Shown here: piece after piece, positions 25,485-34,313 of the stretch
Numbering within the stretch: position 1 is the stretch's first letter
Layout: each line of letters begins with the position of its first letter
Source: Streptomyces sp. CB02414
GTDB lineage: Bacteria > Actinomycetota > Actinomycetes > Streptomycetales > Streptomycetaceae
Assembly (NCBI RefSeq): GCF_001905385.1
Contig: NZ_LIPF01000007.1
Span: 186,001-250,000, forward strand
DNA length: 64,000 bases
Direction of reading: 5' to 3'
Translations under genes and position numbers: made by a program
Notes under the pieces: generated by a model
Database searches by the model: none
What the model was told of the DNA's origin: nothing
What the model saw: only the letters and a program-made list of their open reading frames with translations

Positions 25485-26006
25485 GTGCGTTTCACACTCG
25501 GCGTACAGGCGGAGACCGGGGATCACATGGGCGCCACGGACGACTTGTACGACTGGCTGCGCCAGGACCCCGAGCTGCGGGGACTCGTGCGCCGCGACCT
25601 CGTGGACAGCGCGCCCTCGGGAGCGATGGGCGGTGCGTGGAGCGAGCTGCTGGCCCTGCTGCTCGCCCCCGGCGGGCCCACCGCGGCGGCCGGCGCCGCT
25701 CTCGTCGTCTGGCTGCAGAACCGGCGGAGCAATGTGACCGTCACCATCAGCCGGCCGGACGGCACCCAGCTGGTGGTCACCTCCGAGAAGGTCCGGCCGC
25801 TGACCGCCGAGGGCACCGGCGAGCTGGCCCAGCGGGTGGCGGAGGCTCTGCGGGAGCCATCGGCTCAGGATGCCGGGCGAGGGCCGTCCGCGCCGGACAC
25901 GGGCGAGCGGGAACTGTCCGCCGGTGACGGCACTGGGCAGGCCGACGGGTACGGTTCCCGCCGGCCGGACGGAGACGGCACGCGCCGGACCGAGGGGGCG
26001 CACTGA
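25485..26006 (+). CDS. EACC1 protein (effector-associated constant component 1)
   Basis: The 173-residue protein opens VRFTLGVQAETGDHMGATDD and continues LYDWLRQDPELRG, the pattern of the EACC1 family. A conserved GAMGGAWSELLALLLA helix and WLQNRRSNVTVTISRPDGTQ complete the core, followed by an acidic low-complexity tail. GTG 25485 is chosen over ATG 25527 because the family motif starts there, and GAGAGGAGCGGGAG precedes it. EACC1 proteins are the invariant partner gene in conflict systems of multicellular bacteria, where the neighbour gene encodes the variable effector. Here the effector is the caspase-STAND-WD protein two bases downstream. The tail helix near residue 70 is hydrophobic and may contact a membrane. 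Role: probably adaptor or trigger of the effector. Confidence 0.8.
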   Translation: MRFTLGVQAETGDHMGATDDLYDWLRQDPELRGLVRRDLVDSAPSGAMGGAWSELLALLLAPGGPTAAAGAALVVWLQNRRSNVTVTISRPDGTQLVVTSEKVRPLTAEGTGELAQRVAEALREPSAQDAGRGPSAPDTGERELSAGDGTGQADGYGSRRPDGDGTRRTEGAH

Positions 26007-26008
26007 CC

Positions 26009-29000
26009 ATGCCGTTAGGGAGAGGGCCGGATCTGACCGGCCCCGGCTGTCACGCGGTGGTGGTCGGCACGGGCCGCCACCCGGGGGACCGGCTGCACGA
26101 TCTGCCCGCGGCCGTGCCCTCGGCGCGGGCGCTGGCCGAGACGCTGCGCACCCACTGCGGCATGGGTGAACGGGTCCGGGTCCTGACGGACCCCGCGTCA
26201 CCCAGCGAGGTGCTGGAGGCGCTGGCGGAGGCCGCGGACCGGGCGGCGCCCACCGAGGAGCGGCCCGAGAGCGGCATCGTCGTCTTCTGCTTCGTCGGCC
26301 ACGGTCTGCGCGCGCCCGGCGGTCGGCTGTATCTCGCGACGGCCGCGACGAAGTCCCTCACGGACACCGCTCACGCGGTGCCCTACGCGGAGATCGAGCG
26401 CTATCTCGGCGACGCCGCCGCGGATCCTGTGCTGATCCTCGACTGCTGTTTCGCCGGGAACGCCCGGGAACCCGGCCGGGCCCCCGCCCAGGACCCGTTC
26501 GGCGCGTCCCGTCCCCAGGGGAGCTACCTGCTCGGTTCGGCCCAGCGCAACTCCCTCGCCTACGCCGCCGAGGGCGCCGAGTACACCTTGTTCACAGGCC
26601 GTCTGCTGAAGCTGCTGCGGGAGGGCGACGCGGGTGCCCCCCGGCTGCTGACGCTCGGTGGGATCTACCGCACGCTCGACCAGCGGCTCCAGGGCGAGGC
26701 GGCCCGGCCCTACGGCGGTGGCACCGCCCGCATGGCCGAGCTGGTATTCACCACCAACCGCCGTTATCCCGCGCGTCCTGCCCCGGACGTCCCGCCAGTG
26801 CCCGACAACGACTCGGACGCCGTGTGCCCGTATCCGGGCCTGCGCCCGTACCTGCCCGAGCAGCACCACCTCTTCTTCGGCCGCGAGGCGTTGACGGAGC
26901 GGCTGCTGGCCAGGATCGCCGGGAGCAGGCCGGGCGAACCACTGGTACTCATCGGCAACTCCGGCGTCGGCAAGTCGTCGCTGCTGCGCGCCGGGCTGAG
27001 CGTGTCGGCGCACCGTGCGGGACTGGGGCCGGTCTGCCTGGTGCCCGCACCCGGAGCGCGACCGCTCCGGCGGCTCGCCGAGGCGTGGGCGCAGGCAGTG
27101 GGCCGCCCGGTCGCCGAGGTCGTACGCGATCTGGAACGGGGTCGTTTCACCCGGGAGGATCCCGGGACACGCGGCGGGCCGGTGCCCGGGGTCCTGGTCG
27201 TCGACCAGCTGGAGCAGTACTTCACGCACGGCGCGGACGAGGCCGAGCGCGGCCGGTTCGCCGCCGCGCTGGCCGCGGCCGACGGCCCGCGCGTCGTACT
27301 GGCGTTGCGCGCCGACTACCACGGCGACGTTCTCGGCGACCCGTATCTCGCACCGTTCGCGGAACGCGATCACTTCGTCGTGCCCGCCATGAACGACGAC
27401 GAGATCGAGTCTGCCGTCGTCGAGCCCGCCCGCTATGCCGGACTGGAGTGGGAGGCGGGCGTCCCGCGCATCCTGATGCGCGAGGTGAACGAGGAGAGGC
27501 GCGGCGGACGCACCGGCGACGCGGCGGCCCTGCCGTATCTGGCGTACGTCCTCCAGGAGATCTGGCTCCGGCGGCGCGGCACGACGCTCACCTACGCCGC
27601 GTACCAGCAGGCGGGCGGCATCCGCGACGCGGTCGCCCGCGCCGCCGACCGGATCCACGACGGCCTCGACGAGGAGGGCCGGCAGCGGCTGCGCACCCTG
27701 ATGCTCGCCATGGTGCAGGTCGCCGACGGAGAGGGCCGGCTGGTGCGCCGCAGGGTGCCGCGCGAGGAACTGGCCGACGCGCAGGACTTGCTGCGGCTCC
27801 TCGCCGACGCCCATCTCGTCGTGGTGGACGAGGACGGCGGGGCGCAGCTCGGGCACGACTCGCTGTTGCACGCCTGGGAACGGCTGACCGGCTGGATCGA
27901 GGAGGTCCGGGGCGAGCTGCTGCGGCTGCGGCGGCTGACGGCCGCGGCGGAGGGCTGGGACGAGGGCGGACGCGGGCCCAGCGGCCTGTGGCGGGGCTTC
28001 GACCTGCGGGAGGCACGTGAGCCGGCCGCCGGCCGGACCGCCGGGGCGGCGCCCGTACGGCAGGTGGTCCGCGACTTCGTCGCCGCGAGCGACGCCGCCG
28101 AGCGGCACCGGCGACGGGCCGTCCGGGCGTGGGTATCCGTGCTGTCGGTGCTGACCCTGGTGGCGGCCTCCCTGGCGGGCTGGGCCTTCCACGAGAACGG
28201 ACAGGCGGCGAACCGGGAGCGAGCCCTGATCGCCCGCGAGCTGGCAGGCCGCGCCGACCTCATCCGCGACCACGACCCGGGGACGGCGCTGCGCCTCAGC
28301 CTGGCCGCGTACCGCACGGCCGAGACCCCGGAGACCCGTTCCAGCCTGTACGCGGCGGCTGTCACCCTCACCCCCGTCCACCTCACCCCCGCCGAGCCCC
28401 ACCGCGAGCCCGTCCTCAGCCTCGCCTACCGTCCGGACGGAAAGGCGCTGGCCGCGAGCCACCGGGACGGCCGGGTGCAGCTGTGGGACCTGTCCGATCC
28501 CAAGCAGCCGGCCGAGGGGGGCTGGTTCCGGGTGAAGGGCCGGCCCGTCCTCGCCCACCATCCTCGCGAGCCGCTGCTGGCCGCGCAGACGGGTACGGAA
28601 CTGACCCTGTGGAACACCGCGGACCCCGAACGGCCCGAGCGGCTGGCGCGGGTGCCGGTCGAGGGGAGCAGGACGACGTTCACTGTGGCGTTCAGCGAGG
28701 ACGGCCGGACCCTTGCGTCCGGCGGCGACAAGGGCCGCCTGCGGTTGTGGGACGTCTCCGACCCGGCGCGCCCGCTGCTGCGCGCGCGGCGTACGGTGGC
28801 GGACGCGGAGCTGATCTCCCTGGCGTTCACCCGCGACGGACAGCACCTGATCACCGGCAACGGCAACGGTCCGGGCGCGGACGGGAACCCCGCCGAGGTG
28901 CGGCTGTGGGACCTGGCCGACCCCGGCCGGCCCGTCCTGCGGGACACCGGCCAGGCCCCCTCGGTCATGTCCGTCGCGGCCCATCCGCATCGCGACCTGG

Positions 29001-30562
29001 TCGTCGCGAACGGCGGTGGCGGGACGGCAGTCTGGTGGGAGGTGGTGGACGGGCGGGAACTGCGGCGGGTGACCGCCGAGGACGGCTCGGGCGGCTGGGG
29101 CGGTTACAACGGCATGCCGCAGCTCGCGTTCAGCCCGGACGGCAGGTTCCTGGCGGCGGCGGACCGCGACACCGGCGTACGGCGGCTCGACGCGACGGCC
29201 GAGACGGCCGAGCTGGCCCGGATCAGGCCGGAACTCGGTGTGCTGTCCGCGGGGCAGCCGGTCCAGTCGGTCACCTACAGTCCCGACAGCCGCTATCTGG
29301 CCGCCGGTGAGGTGGGGGGCGAGATCCGGCTGTGGGGCGAACGGGCGTGGGCGCCCGCGCTCCCCGGGTCCCTGCCCGTGCAGGAGGTGGCGGGCACGGG
29401 GCCCATCAGCGACGACGGCAGGCTGCTCATCACCAAGGAGGCCGGGCCCGACTACTCCACGACCACCCGGATCTGGACCATCGGCGACAACGGTTCGCCG
29501 AAACCGCGGTACACCCTCCCGAAGGACTGGGAGGCGAACTGGTTCCTGACCGGCCGGGACGGCGACCCGGTCCTGCTGGCCCACCACTGGGCCGAAGGGC
29601 TGGACCACACCCTCCAGCTCTGGCGGTTCGGTGCCACGGGCCCGCCGCTGCGGAGCGCGAGCATCCGCTACACCGCCGACGTCTCCCACATCACCGTCAG
29701 CCCCGACGGCGGCTTGCTGGCCGTGGGTTCGAGGGAGGAGCGGGCCATCGCCCTGTGGGACATCAGTGACCCCGCTGAGCCGGTGCGCCGGGCGGACATC
29801 CCCGCGCAGGCCAAGGGCAGTCTCTTCGACACGGGGAGCCTGTGGTTCGCGGGGCCGCACACCGTCGTGACCGTCGAGAACGAGCGGCACCTGCGTTTCT
29901 GGGACGTCTCCGACCCCGGCCGTCCGCGCAGGGGCGGGGTGATCGAGGACGCGGCGCTGCGCCGGGGCGCGATGTACGACGGTGCGTCGCGGCTGCTCGT
30001 CACCGAGGAGAGCGGCGACACGATCCGGCTGTACGACCTCTCCGAGCCGGCGCGTCCGGTCGAGGGGAAGCGGATCCCTGCCGCTCCCGAGAGCTACTTC
30101 CCCTCCGGGAAGGACGAACTCGCGACCGCGGTCGCCGACGGCACGGTCGAGTTCTGGGACGTGTCCGATCCCGGCGAGCCGAGGAAGAAGCCCGAGACGG
30201 TACGCCTTGACCACGCCATCACGTCCCTCACCGTCACCGCCGACGGCCGTCACGTCATCACCGGCAGCCCGTACCGCATCTGGTTCCTGGGCCGTGACGG
30301 CCGCTGGGTGACCCCGGAGTTCGCCACCCTGGAGGCCGCGGAGTCCGTCCGGCTGCCCTCGGGCGGCAGCTGGCTGGCCGTCACCACCGGAACCGACGGG
30401 CCAGGTCTGTCCGACGAGCGGAACACATACATCCTCGACTACGACACCGACCGCCTCTACGAGGTCATGTGCCGCACACAACCCGTCGGTCTGTCCGAGG
30501 ACCGCTGGGAGGCGTTGTTCCCGCACCTGGAGCACCGCGACTCCTGCGCCGAAGGGGAATGA
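26009..30562 (+). CDS. Caspase-like protease / STAND NTPase / TM / WD-repeat effector
   Basis: The 1,517-residue protein starts at ATG 26009, two bases behind EACC1. Residues 14-255 are a caspase (peptidase C14) domain with catalytic His98 (CFVGHG) and Cys147 (LDCCFAG). A STAND-type ATPase (nSTAND1-like) follows, with the P-loop IGNSGVGKSS at 315-324, Walker B VLVVDQLEQ near 399 and the ALRADYHGD sensor near 434. Residues about 706-727 form a transmembrane helix. From about 795 to the end the protein repeats [LF]WD[VLI]SDPxxP blades of a beta-propeller. STAND proteins stay inactive until the repeat domain binds a trigger, then oligomerise. The caspase would then cut cell proteins and cause dormancy or death. 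Codon 3 is TTA (26015-26017), which needs the bldA tRNA. Confidence 0.88.
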   Translation: MPLGRGPDLTGPGCHAVVVGTGRHPGDRLHDLPAAVPSARALAETLRTHCGMGERVRVLTDPASPSEVLEALAEAADRAAPTEERPESGIVVFCFVGHGLRAPGGRLYLATAATKSLTDTAHAVPYAEIERYLGDAAADPVLILDCCFAGNAREPGRAPAQDPFGASRPQGSYLLGSAQRNSLAYAAEGAEYTLFTGRLLKLLREGDAGAPRLLTLGGIYRTLDQRLQGEAARPYGGGTARMAELVFTTNRRYPARPAPDVPPVPDNDSDAVCPYPGLRPYLPEQHHLFFGREALTERLLARIAGSRPGEPLVLIGNSGVGKSSLLRAGLSVSAHRAGLGPVCLVPAPGARPLRRLAEAWAQAVGRPVAEVVRDLERGRFTREDPGTRGGPVPGVLVVDQLEQYFTHGADEAERGRFAAALAAADGPRVVLALRADYHGDVLGDPYLAPFAERDHFVVPAMNDDEIESAVVEPARYAGLEWEAGVPRILMREVNEERRGGRTGDAAALPYLAYVLQEIWLRRRGTTLTYAAYQQAGGIRDAVARAADRIHDGLDEEGRQRLRTLMLAMVQVADGEGRLVRRRVPREELADAQDLLRLLADAHLVVVDEDGGAQLGHDSLLHAWERLTGWIEEVRGELLRLRRLTAAAEGWDEGGRGPSGLWRGFDLREAREPAAGRTAGAAPVRQVVRDFVAASDAAERHRRRAVRAWVSVLSVLTLVAASLAGWAFHENGQAANRERALIARELAGRADLIRDHDPGTALRLSLAAYRTAETPETRSSLYAAAVTLTPVHLTPAEPHREPVLSLAYRPDGKALAASHRDGRVQLWDLSDPKQPAEGGWFRVKGRPVLAHHPREPLLAAQTGTELTLWNTADPERPERLARVPVEGSRTTFTVAFSEDGRTLASGGDKGRLRLWDVSDPARPLLRARRTVADAELISLAFTRDGQHLITGNGNGPGADGNPAEVRLWDLADPGRPVLRDTGQAPSVMSVAAHPHRDLVVANGGGGTAVWWEVVDGRELRRVTAEDGSGGWGGYNGMPQLAFSPDGRFLAAADRDTGVRRLDATAETAELARIRPELGVLSAGQPVQSVTYSPDSRYLAAGEVGGEIRLWGERAWAPALPGSLPVQEVAGTGPISDDGRLLITKEAGPDYSTTTRIWTIGDNGSPKPRYTLPKDWEANWFLTGRDGDPVLLAHHWAEGLDHTLQLWRFGATGPPLRSASIRYTADVSHITVSPDGGLLAVGSREERAIALWDISDPAEPVRRADIPAQAKGSLFDTGSLWFAGPHTVVTVENERHLRFWDVSDPGRPRRGGVIEDAALRRGAMYDGASRLLVTEESGDTIRLYDLSEPARPVEGKRIPAAPESYFPSGKDELATAVADGTVEFWDVSDPGEPRKKPETVRLDHAITSLTVTADGRHVITGSPYRIWFLGRDGRWVTPEFATLEAAESVRLPSGGSWLAVTTGTDGPGLSDERNTYILDYDTDRLYEVMCRTQPVGLSEDRWEALFPHLEHRDSCAEGE

Positions 30563-30947
30563 CCATCGTCCGGCCGAGTTGAGCGCGGTCCCGGGCGGGA
30601 ACGCGAGCATCGGGCGCTCAGCTCTGACGTGTGCCGCCGACCCGGTCGCCGGTGACCGCGACGGCACCGGAACGGCACAGGTGCCCGGCACGCCTGGCGT
30701 CGCCCCGCCAGGGCCTGTGCGAGAGGGCACTTGGGCAGGGAATGCGCAACTTCGACATGGCCCGCGGAGGCGGCTACCTTCTCCCGGGTCCTCGGCGATC
30801 GCCCACGGCCGCACGGGAATTCCTTCGGGCTGAGCCGAGCCACCCGCGTCGGGCTGAGCAGGTCACGCCCCAAGGACCGGCCCTCGCCCCCGTGCGCGAG
30901 TCACCGGACCGGGTCCGCACCCGACACCCCGACCAGGGAGAGACCGC
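30563..30947. other. Intergenic region, no supported gene
   Basis: About 385 bases after the conflict module show no domain-bearing frame. A plus-strand frame opens near 30760 but lacks a binding site and family features. The DUF3291 gene promoter must lie here; its ribosome binding site GGGAGAG is at the end. Confidence 0.45.
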
Positions 30948-31511
30948 ATGGCCCAACTCGCTCTGTACACATTCGGCGTCCTGAAGTCGCCCCTCGCCGA
31001 TCCCGCACCTCTCACGCACGAGTTCTACGACATCGGTGAGGCCGTTTACCGGAGGATGAGCCGGCACTCCGGATACCTCGCACGTGCCGAACTGGCAGAC
31101 GGCGACCGGGGCGCGCTGTTCGATGCGGACTGGGGTGCCTGGGGAGAGTTCGTCGTGCCGGCCTGGTACGACAAGGGCCGCACGCCGGAGACCACCGCTC
31201 TGGCCACGTCCCTCTCCCTCTGGACCGACCTGGGCCCCGCCTTCGACGCCGTCTACACCGGTCCGCACCGTGCGGCCCTGAACAGGCGATACGACTGGTT
31301 CGAGAGGACGGGGCACCCGAACTACGTGTTCTGGTGGGTCTCCGACGGCGTGCTACCCACCTGGCAGGACGGGGTTTCCAGGCTGGAGCACCTCCACGAC
31401 CACGGGTCCGCGCCGCACGCCTTCACCTTTCACGACTCGTTCGCCCCGGACGGAACTCCGGCCACCGGCCGTCGGCGGTGCGGAACGGAACGGAAGACCG
31501 GAAGACGGTGA
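30948..31511 (+). CDS. DUF3291 protein
   Basis: The 187-residue protein starts at ATG 30948 behind GGGAGAGACC. It shows the DUF3291 pattern: an AQLALYTFGVL strand, DIGEAVYRRMSRHSGYLARA, FVVPAWYDKGR, SLWTDLGPAFDAVYTGPHRA and the aromatic C-terminal part NYVFWWVSDGVLPTWQDGVS. This is a ferredoxin-like alpha/beta fold related to antibiotic-biosynthesis monooxygenases, but the family has no established reaction. The last 20 residues are Arg-rich and probably disordered. It stands alone and converges with the M20 gene. Confidence 0.85.
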   Translation: MAQLALYTFGVLKSPLADPAPLTHEFYDIGEAVYRRMSRHSGYLARAELADGDRGALFDADWGAWGEFVVPAWYDKGRTPETTALATSLSLWTDLGPAFDAVYTGPHRAALNRRYDWFERTGHPNYVFWWVSDGVLPTWQDGVSRLEHLHDHGSAPHAFTFHDSFAPDGTPATGRRRCGTERKTGRR

Positions 31512-31536
31512 CCGCGGGATGCGACCATGACCGGTC

Positions 31537-32790
31537 TCAGAGCCGGGGCTCGCCGCCCTCCGGTGTTCGGCGCGGGTCGGCGCGGGCCGGCTCGACGGCG
31601 GTCCGACGCAGTTCGACGCGGCGGAGGAAGTCCGCGCGCTGCCGGGTGTCGGTGGCCAGCTCCACCGCGACGTGTGCCAGGGCGGTCGCACCGTCCAGGA
31701 CGGCCCGGTCGGCGCCCGTACTGGTCCCGTGGCGGGTGAAGCCGGCGGTGTGCTGGAGTGCGCCGCCGGTGTCGTAGCCGATGCACGGGTGAAGCGACGG
31801 TACGGCGTGGGAGACGTTACCCATGTCGGTGGAGGCCATCAGCTCGCCGTGGCGGGGCACCGGGTCGCGGCCCAGGGCGCGTGCGGCCCGGAGGTAGGCG
31901 GAGGTCAGGAACGGGTCCTGCCGGAGATCGGCGAAGTCATGGCCGCGCTGCACGACGTCCAGTTCCGCTCCGGTGGCCAGGGCGCCCGCCTCCAGGCAGG
32001 CCCGGACCCGCCGGCGAGCCGCGGCCAGTGCCTCCGTGCTGCGGGCGCGCACCTCGTAGCGTGCCCGCGCGCGCTCCGGAATGACGTTGACCGCGTCGCC
32101 CGCCTCGTGCACGACGTCGTGGACCAGGGTGCCCGGCGGCAACTGCTGGCGCAGCATGCCGACAGCCGTGTGCGCCAGGGTGACGGCGTCGAGCGCGTTC
32201 ACCCCTTCCCACGGGGCGAGGGCGGCGTGCGCGGGCCTGCCGCGGAAGGTGACGTCCCACGCCCCGACGGCGAGGGACGAGGCCCCGACCGAGTCCTCCG
32301 GCGCCGCGTGCACCATCATCGCCGCGGCCGCGTCGTCGAACACGCCCGCCCCCAGCAGCGGCACCTTGCCGCCGATGTCCTCCTCGGCCGGTGTGCCCAC
32401 GAGCTTCACGGTGATGCCGACGGTGTCCGCGACGGCCGCCAGGGCGAGGGCCGCGCCCACGGCCGCCGCGCCGTTGACGTTGTGCCCGCAGGCGTGCCCG
32501 ATGCCTGGCAGGGCGTCGTACTCGGCGCACAGGGCGATCACCAGGTCGCCCGAGCCGTGGGTGGCGACGAGGGCGGTCGGCAGTCCGGCCACTCCCCTGG
32601 TCACCCCGAAGCCGGCGTCCTCCAGCAGGAGGGCGATCTTGGCGGCCGACCGGTGCTCCTCGAGCGCGGTCTCGGGCTCCGCGTGCAGGCTGTGGCTGAG
32701 CCCGACCAATGGCCCGCTCCGGGAGCTTACGGCGTCCGTGACGCCGTCGAGGGCGGCTTCCCGCAGGTGCTCGTACCGGTGGTCTGTCAT
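31537..32790 (-). CDS. M20 family amidohydrolase (N-acyl amino acid hydrolase type)
   Basis: The 417-residue enzyme has the two-domain M20 fold. The metal-site motifs are LCAEYDALPGIGHACGHNVN and GTPAEEDIGGKVPLL, with the dimerisation domain in between (about residues 180-290) and GNVSHAVPSLHPCIGYDTGG near the end. The ACGHN/EED pattern is that of the aminoacylase-type (p-aminobenzoyl-glutamate hydrolase-like) subfamily. It probably hydrolyses an N-acyl amino acid or dipeptide in the cytosol using one or two zinc ions. The MFS start overlaps its neighbour in the order MFS then hydrolase (ATGA), so both are translationally coupled. Confidence 0.87.
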   Translation of the reverse strand: MTDHRYEHLREAALDGVTDAVSSRSGPLVGLSHSLHAEPETALEEHRSAAKIALLLEDAGFGVTRGVAGLPTALVATHGSGDLVIALCAEYDALPGIGHACGHNVNGAAAVGAALALAAVADTVGITVKLVGTPAEEDIGGKVPLLGAGVFDDAAAAMMVHAAPEDSVGASSLAVGAWDVTFRGRPAHAALAPWEGVNALDAVTLAHTAVGMLRQQLPPGTLVHDVVHEAGDAVNVIPERARARYEVRARSTEALAAARRRVRACLEAGALATGAELDVVQRGHDFADLRQDPFLTSAYLRAARALGRDPVPRHGELMASTDMGNVSHAVPSLHPCIGYDTGGALQHTAGFTRHGTSTGADRAVLDGATALAHVAVELATDTRQRADFLRRVELRRTAVEPARADPRRTPEGGEPRL

Positions 32791-34205
32791 GTCGCCTCCT
32801 TGCTGTGCGTGATACGGGGCTTGTCCGTGGCCGGCGACGGCCGGACCTCGCGGTAGAGCAGGCCGAGCAGTGCCCCGCCCAGCGCCACGGCGGCGCAGGC
32901 CCCCCACGCCCACAGGTAACCCGCCTGCCCGATGCCGCCGTCGGGTCGTGGGTGGCCGGCGAAGAGCGCGCTGATCACCGCCGCGCCGATCGCCGCTCCC
33001 AGGGAGAGCGCCAGTTCGTTGATGCCGACGGACAGGGCCGTCTCGGTCTCCTCGACGACCTCCACCGACAGGGTCCGGGTGACCGCTTCGAACATGCCCG
33101 TCGCCACCCCGACCAGCAGCGCCCCGACGAGGTACTGCGGGAGGGAGCCGTGGAACAGCATCAACGACAGGAAGCCCAGCGCGCCGAGACCGCCGGTGAC
33201 GACCATGGTGGCCCGGTCACCGATGCGCCGGGCCAGCCTCGGCGACGCCGTGGATCCGCCGAAACCGACGACGACCATCGCCAAGGACACCAGCGAGATG
33301 GCCCGTGGCCCCAGCCCCATCCCGTAGCCGTCCCCGGCCGGATCGGCACCCAGGAAGACGGCGTTGGCCCCGAGGAATCCGATGGCGCCGAACGCGGCGC
33401 AGAAGGTGTGCGCACTCACGATCGTCAGCCGCGGATTGCGCAGCAGTCCGAGGTCCACCAACGGATGGTCCGACCGGTGTTCCACCCTCACCCACAGGGC
33501 GAGGAGGGCCGCCGCGACCGCCGCGGTGGCCACGGAGGACGCCGAGTCCCATCCCCAGGAGCCGCCTTCGGTGAGCAGCAGGATCAGTGCGGCGAGGCCC
33601 AGGGTCAGCAGGATGGCGGCCGGCACGTTGAAGCGGCCCGCGCGCGGTGCCGTGCTGCTGGGCAGCGCGAGCGCGGCCATGAGGGCCAGGCAGCCGAAGG
33701 GCACCGCGGTCCACAGGCCTGCGAGGGCGTGCTCCTCGCTCAGCGACCCGGCGACGAATCCGCCGGCCCCGATGGACAGCAGCAGCGCGCCGACGAGCAC
33801 CGACATCCCCGTACGACCGTGTTCCGGAGCACGGGATCGCAGGATTCCGGCGAGCAGGGGAAAGAAGCCGACGACGGCGCCCTGGAGCACCATGCCCAGC
33901 GCGAGCGTCGTGGTCGTCGGCCGCGAGGCGATCAGCAGGGAACCGGCCGCCACCATGGCGACCGCGATCCGCAGCAGGCGCCGATGGCCCCAGATGTCAC
34001 CCCAGCGGGACAACAGCGGAGTCAGCACCGCGAAGGCGAGTTGCGAGAGCAGGTAGAGGTTGCTCTGGCCCACCCCGCCGATGCCGACGTGGTGTCCCAC
34101 CGCCGGCAGCAGCGGCGTCAGATACCCCTGGACGACTCCGCTGCAGACCACGATCACCGCCATGACCGCGAGCAGACCGCGGCCCCGGCTGACAGCAGGC
34201 GTCAC
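32787..34205 (-). CDS. MFS drug/metabolite exporter (DHA2-like, 14 helices)
   Basis: The 472-residue protein has about 14 hydrophobic helices. The first loop carries LSRWGDIWGHRRLLR, the motif A of drug:H+ antiporters. The second half contains SPRLARRIGDRATMVVTGGL. It likely exports or imports the amino acid derivative or peptide processed by the coupled M20 enzyme. The GTG start at 34205 has only weak SD-like purines. The stop codon overlaps the start of the hydrolase (ATGA), and the AsnC-type regulator is divergent, so the three genes form one regulated module. Confidence 0.87.
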   Translation of the reverse strand: MTPAVSRGRGLLAVMAVIVVCSGVVQGYLTPLLPAVGHHVGIGGVGQSNLYLLSQLAFAVLTPLLSRWGDIWGHRRLLRIAVAMVAAGSLLIASRPTTTTLALGMVLQGAVVGFFPLLAGILRSRAPEHGRTGMSVLVGALLLSIGAGGFVAGSLSEEHALAGLWTAVPFGCLALMAALALPSSTAPRAGRFNVPAAILLTLGLAALILLLTEGGSWGWDSASSVATAAVAAALLALWVRVEHRSDHPLVDLGLLRNPRLTIVSAHTFCAAFGAIGFLGANAVFLGADPAGDGYGMGLGPRAISLVSLAMVVVGFGGSTASPRLARRIGDRATMVVTGGLGALGFLSLMLFHGSLPQYLVGALLVGVATGMFEAVTRTLSVEVVEETETALSVGINELALSLGAAIGAAVISALFAGHPRPDGGIGQAGYLWAWGACAAVALGGALLGLLYREVRPSPATDKPRITHSKEAT

Positions 34206-34313
34206 CGTGTCACCCTCTTCCCCTTGGTTGAAGAACGAAGTGGTGACTACAGTGCGAGCTCCACCGGAAGCGTTCGCCGACTTCGCAAGAATCGTGCGGG
34301 AAGGCCGGCTGCG

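Noticed and set aside
26198..30814. Open frame of 1,538 residues on the minus strand opposite the caspase effector
   Set aside because: It mirrors the plus-strand gene, has no ribosome binding site or domain and is rich in Arg/Gly/Pro, a codon-bias artefact of GC-rich third positions.
32805..34313. Long upstream extension of the AsnC-type regulator through the MFS gene
   Set aside because: The extension is the antisense of the transporter; the regulator's domain begins just after ATG 34314 with a usable ribosome binding site.
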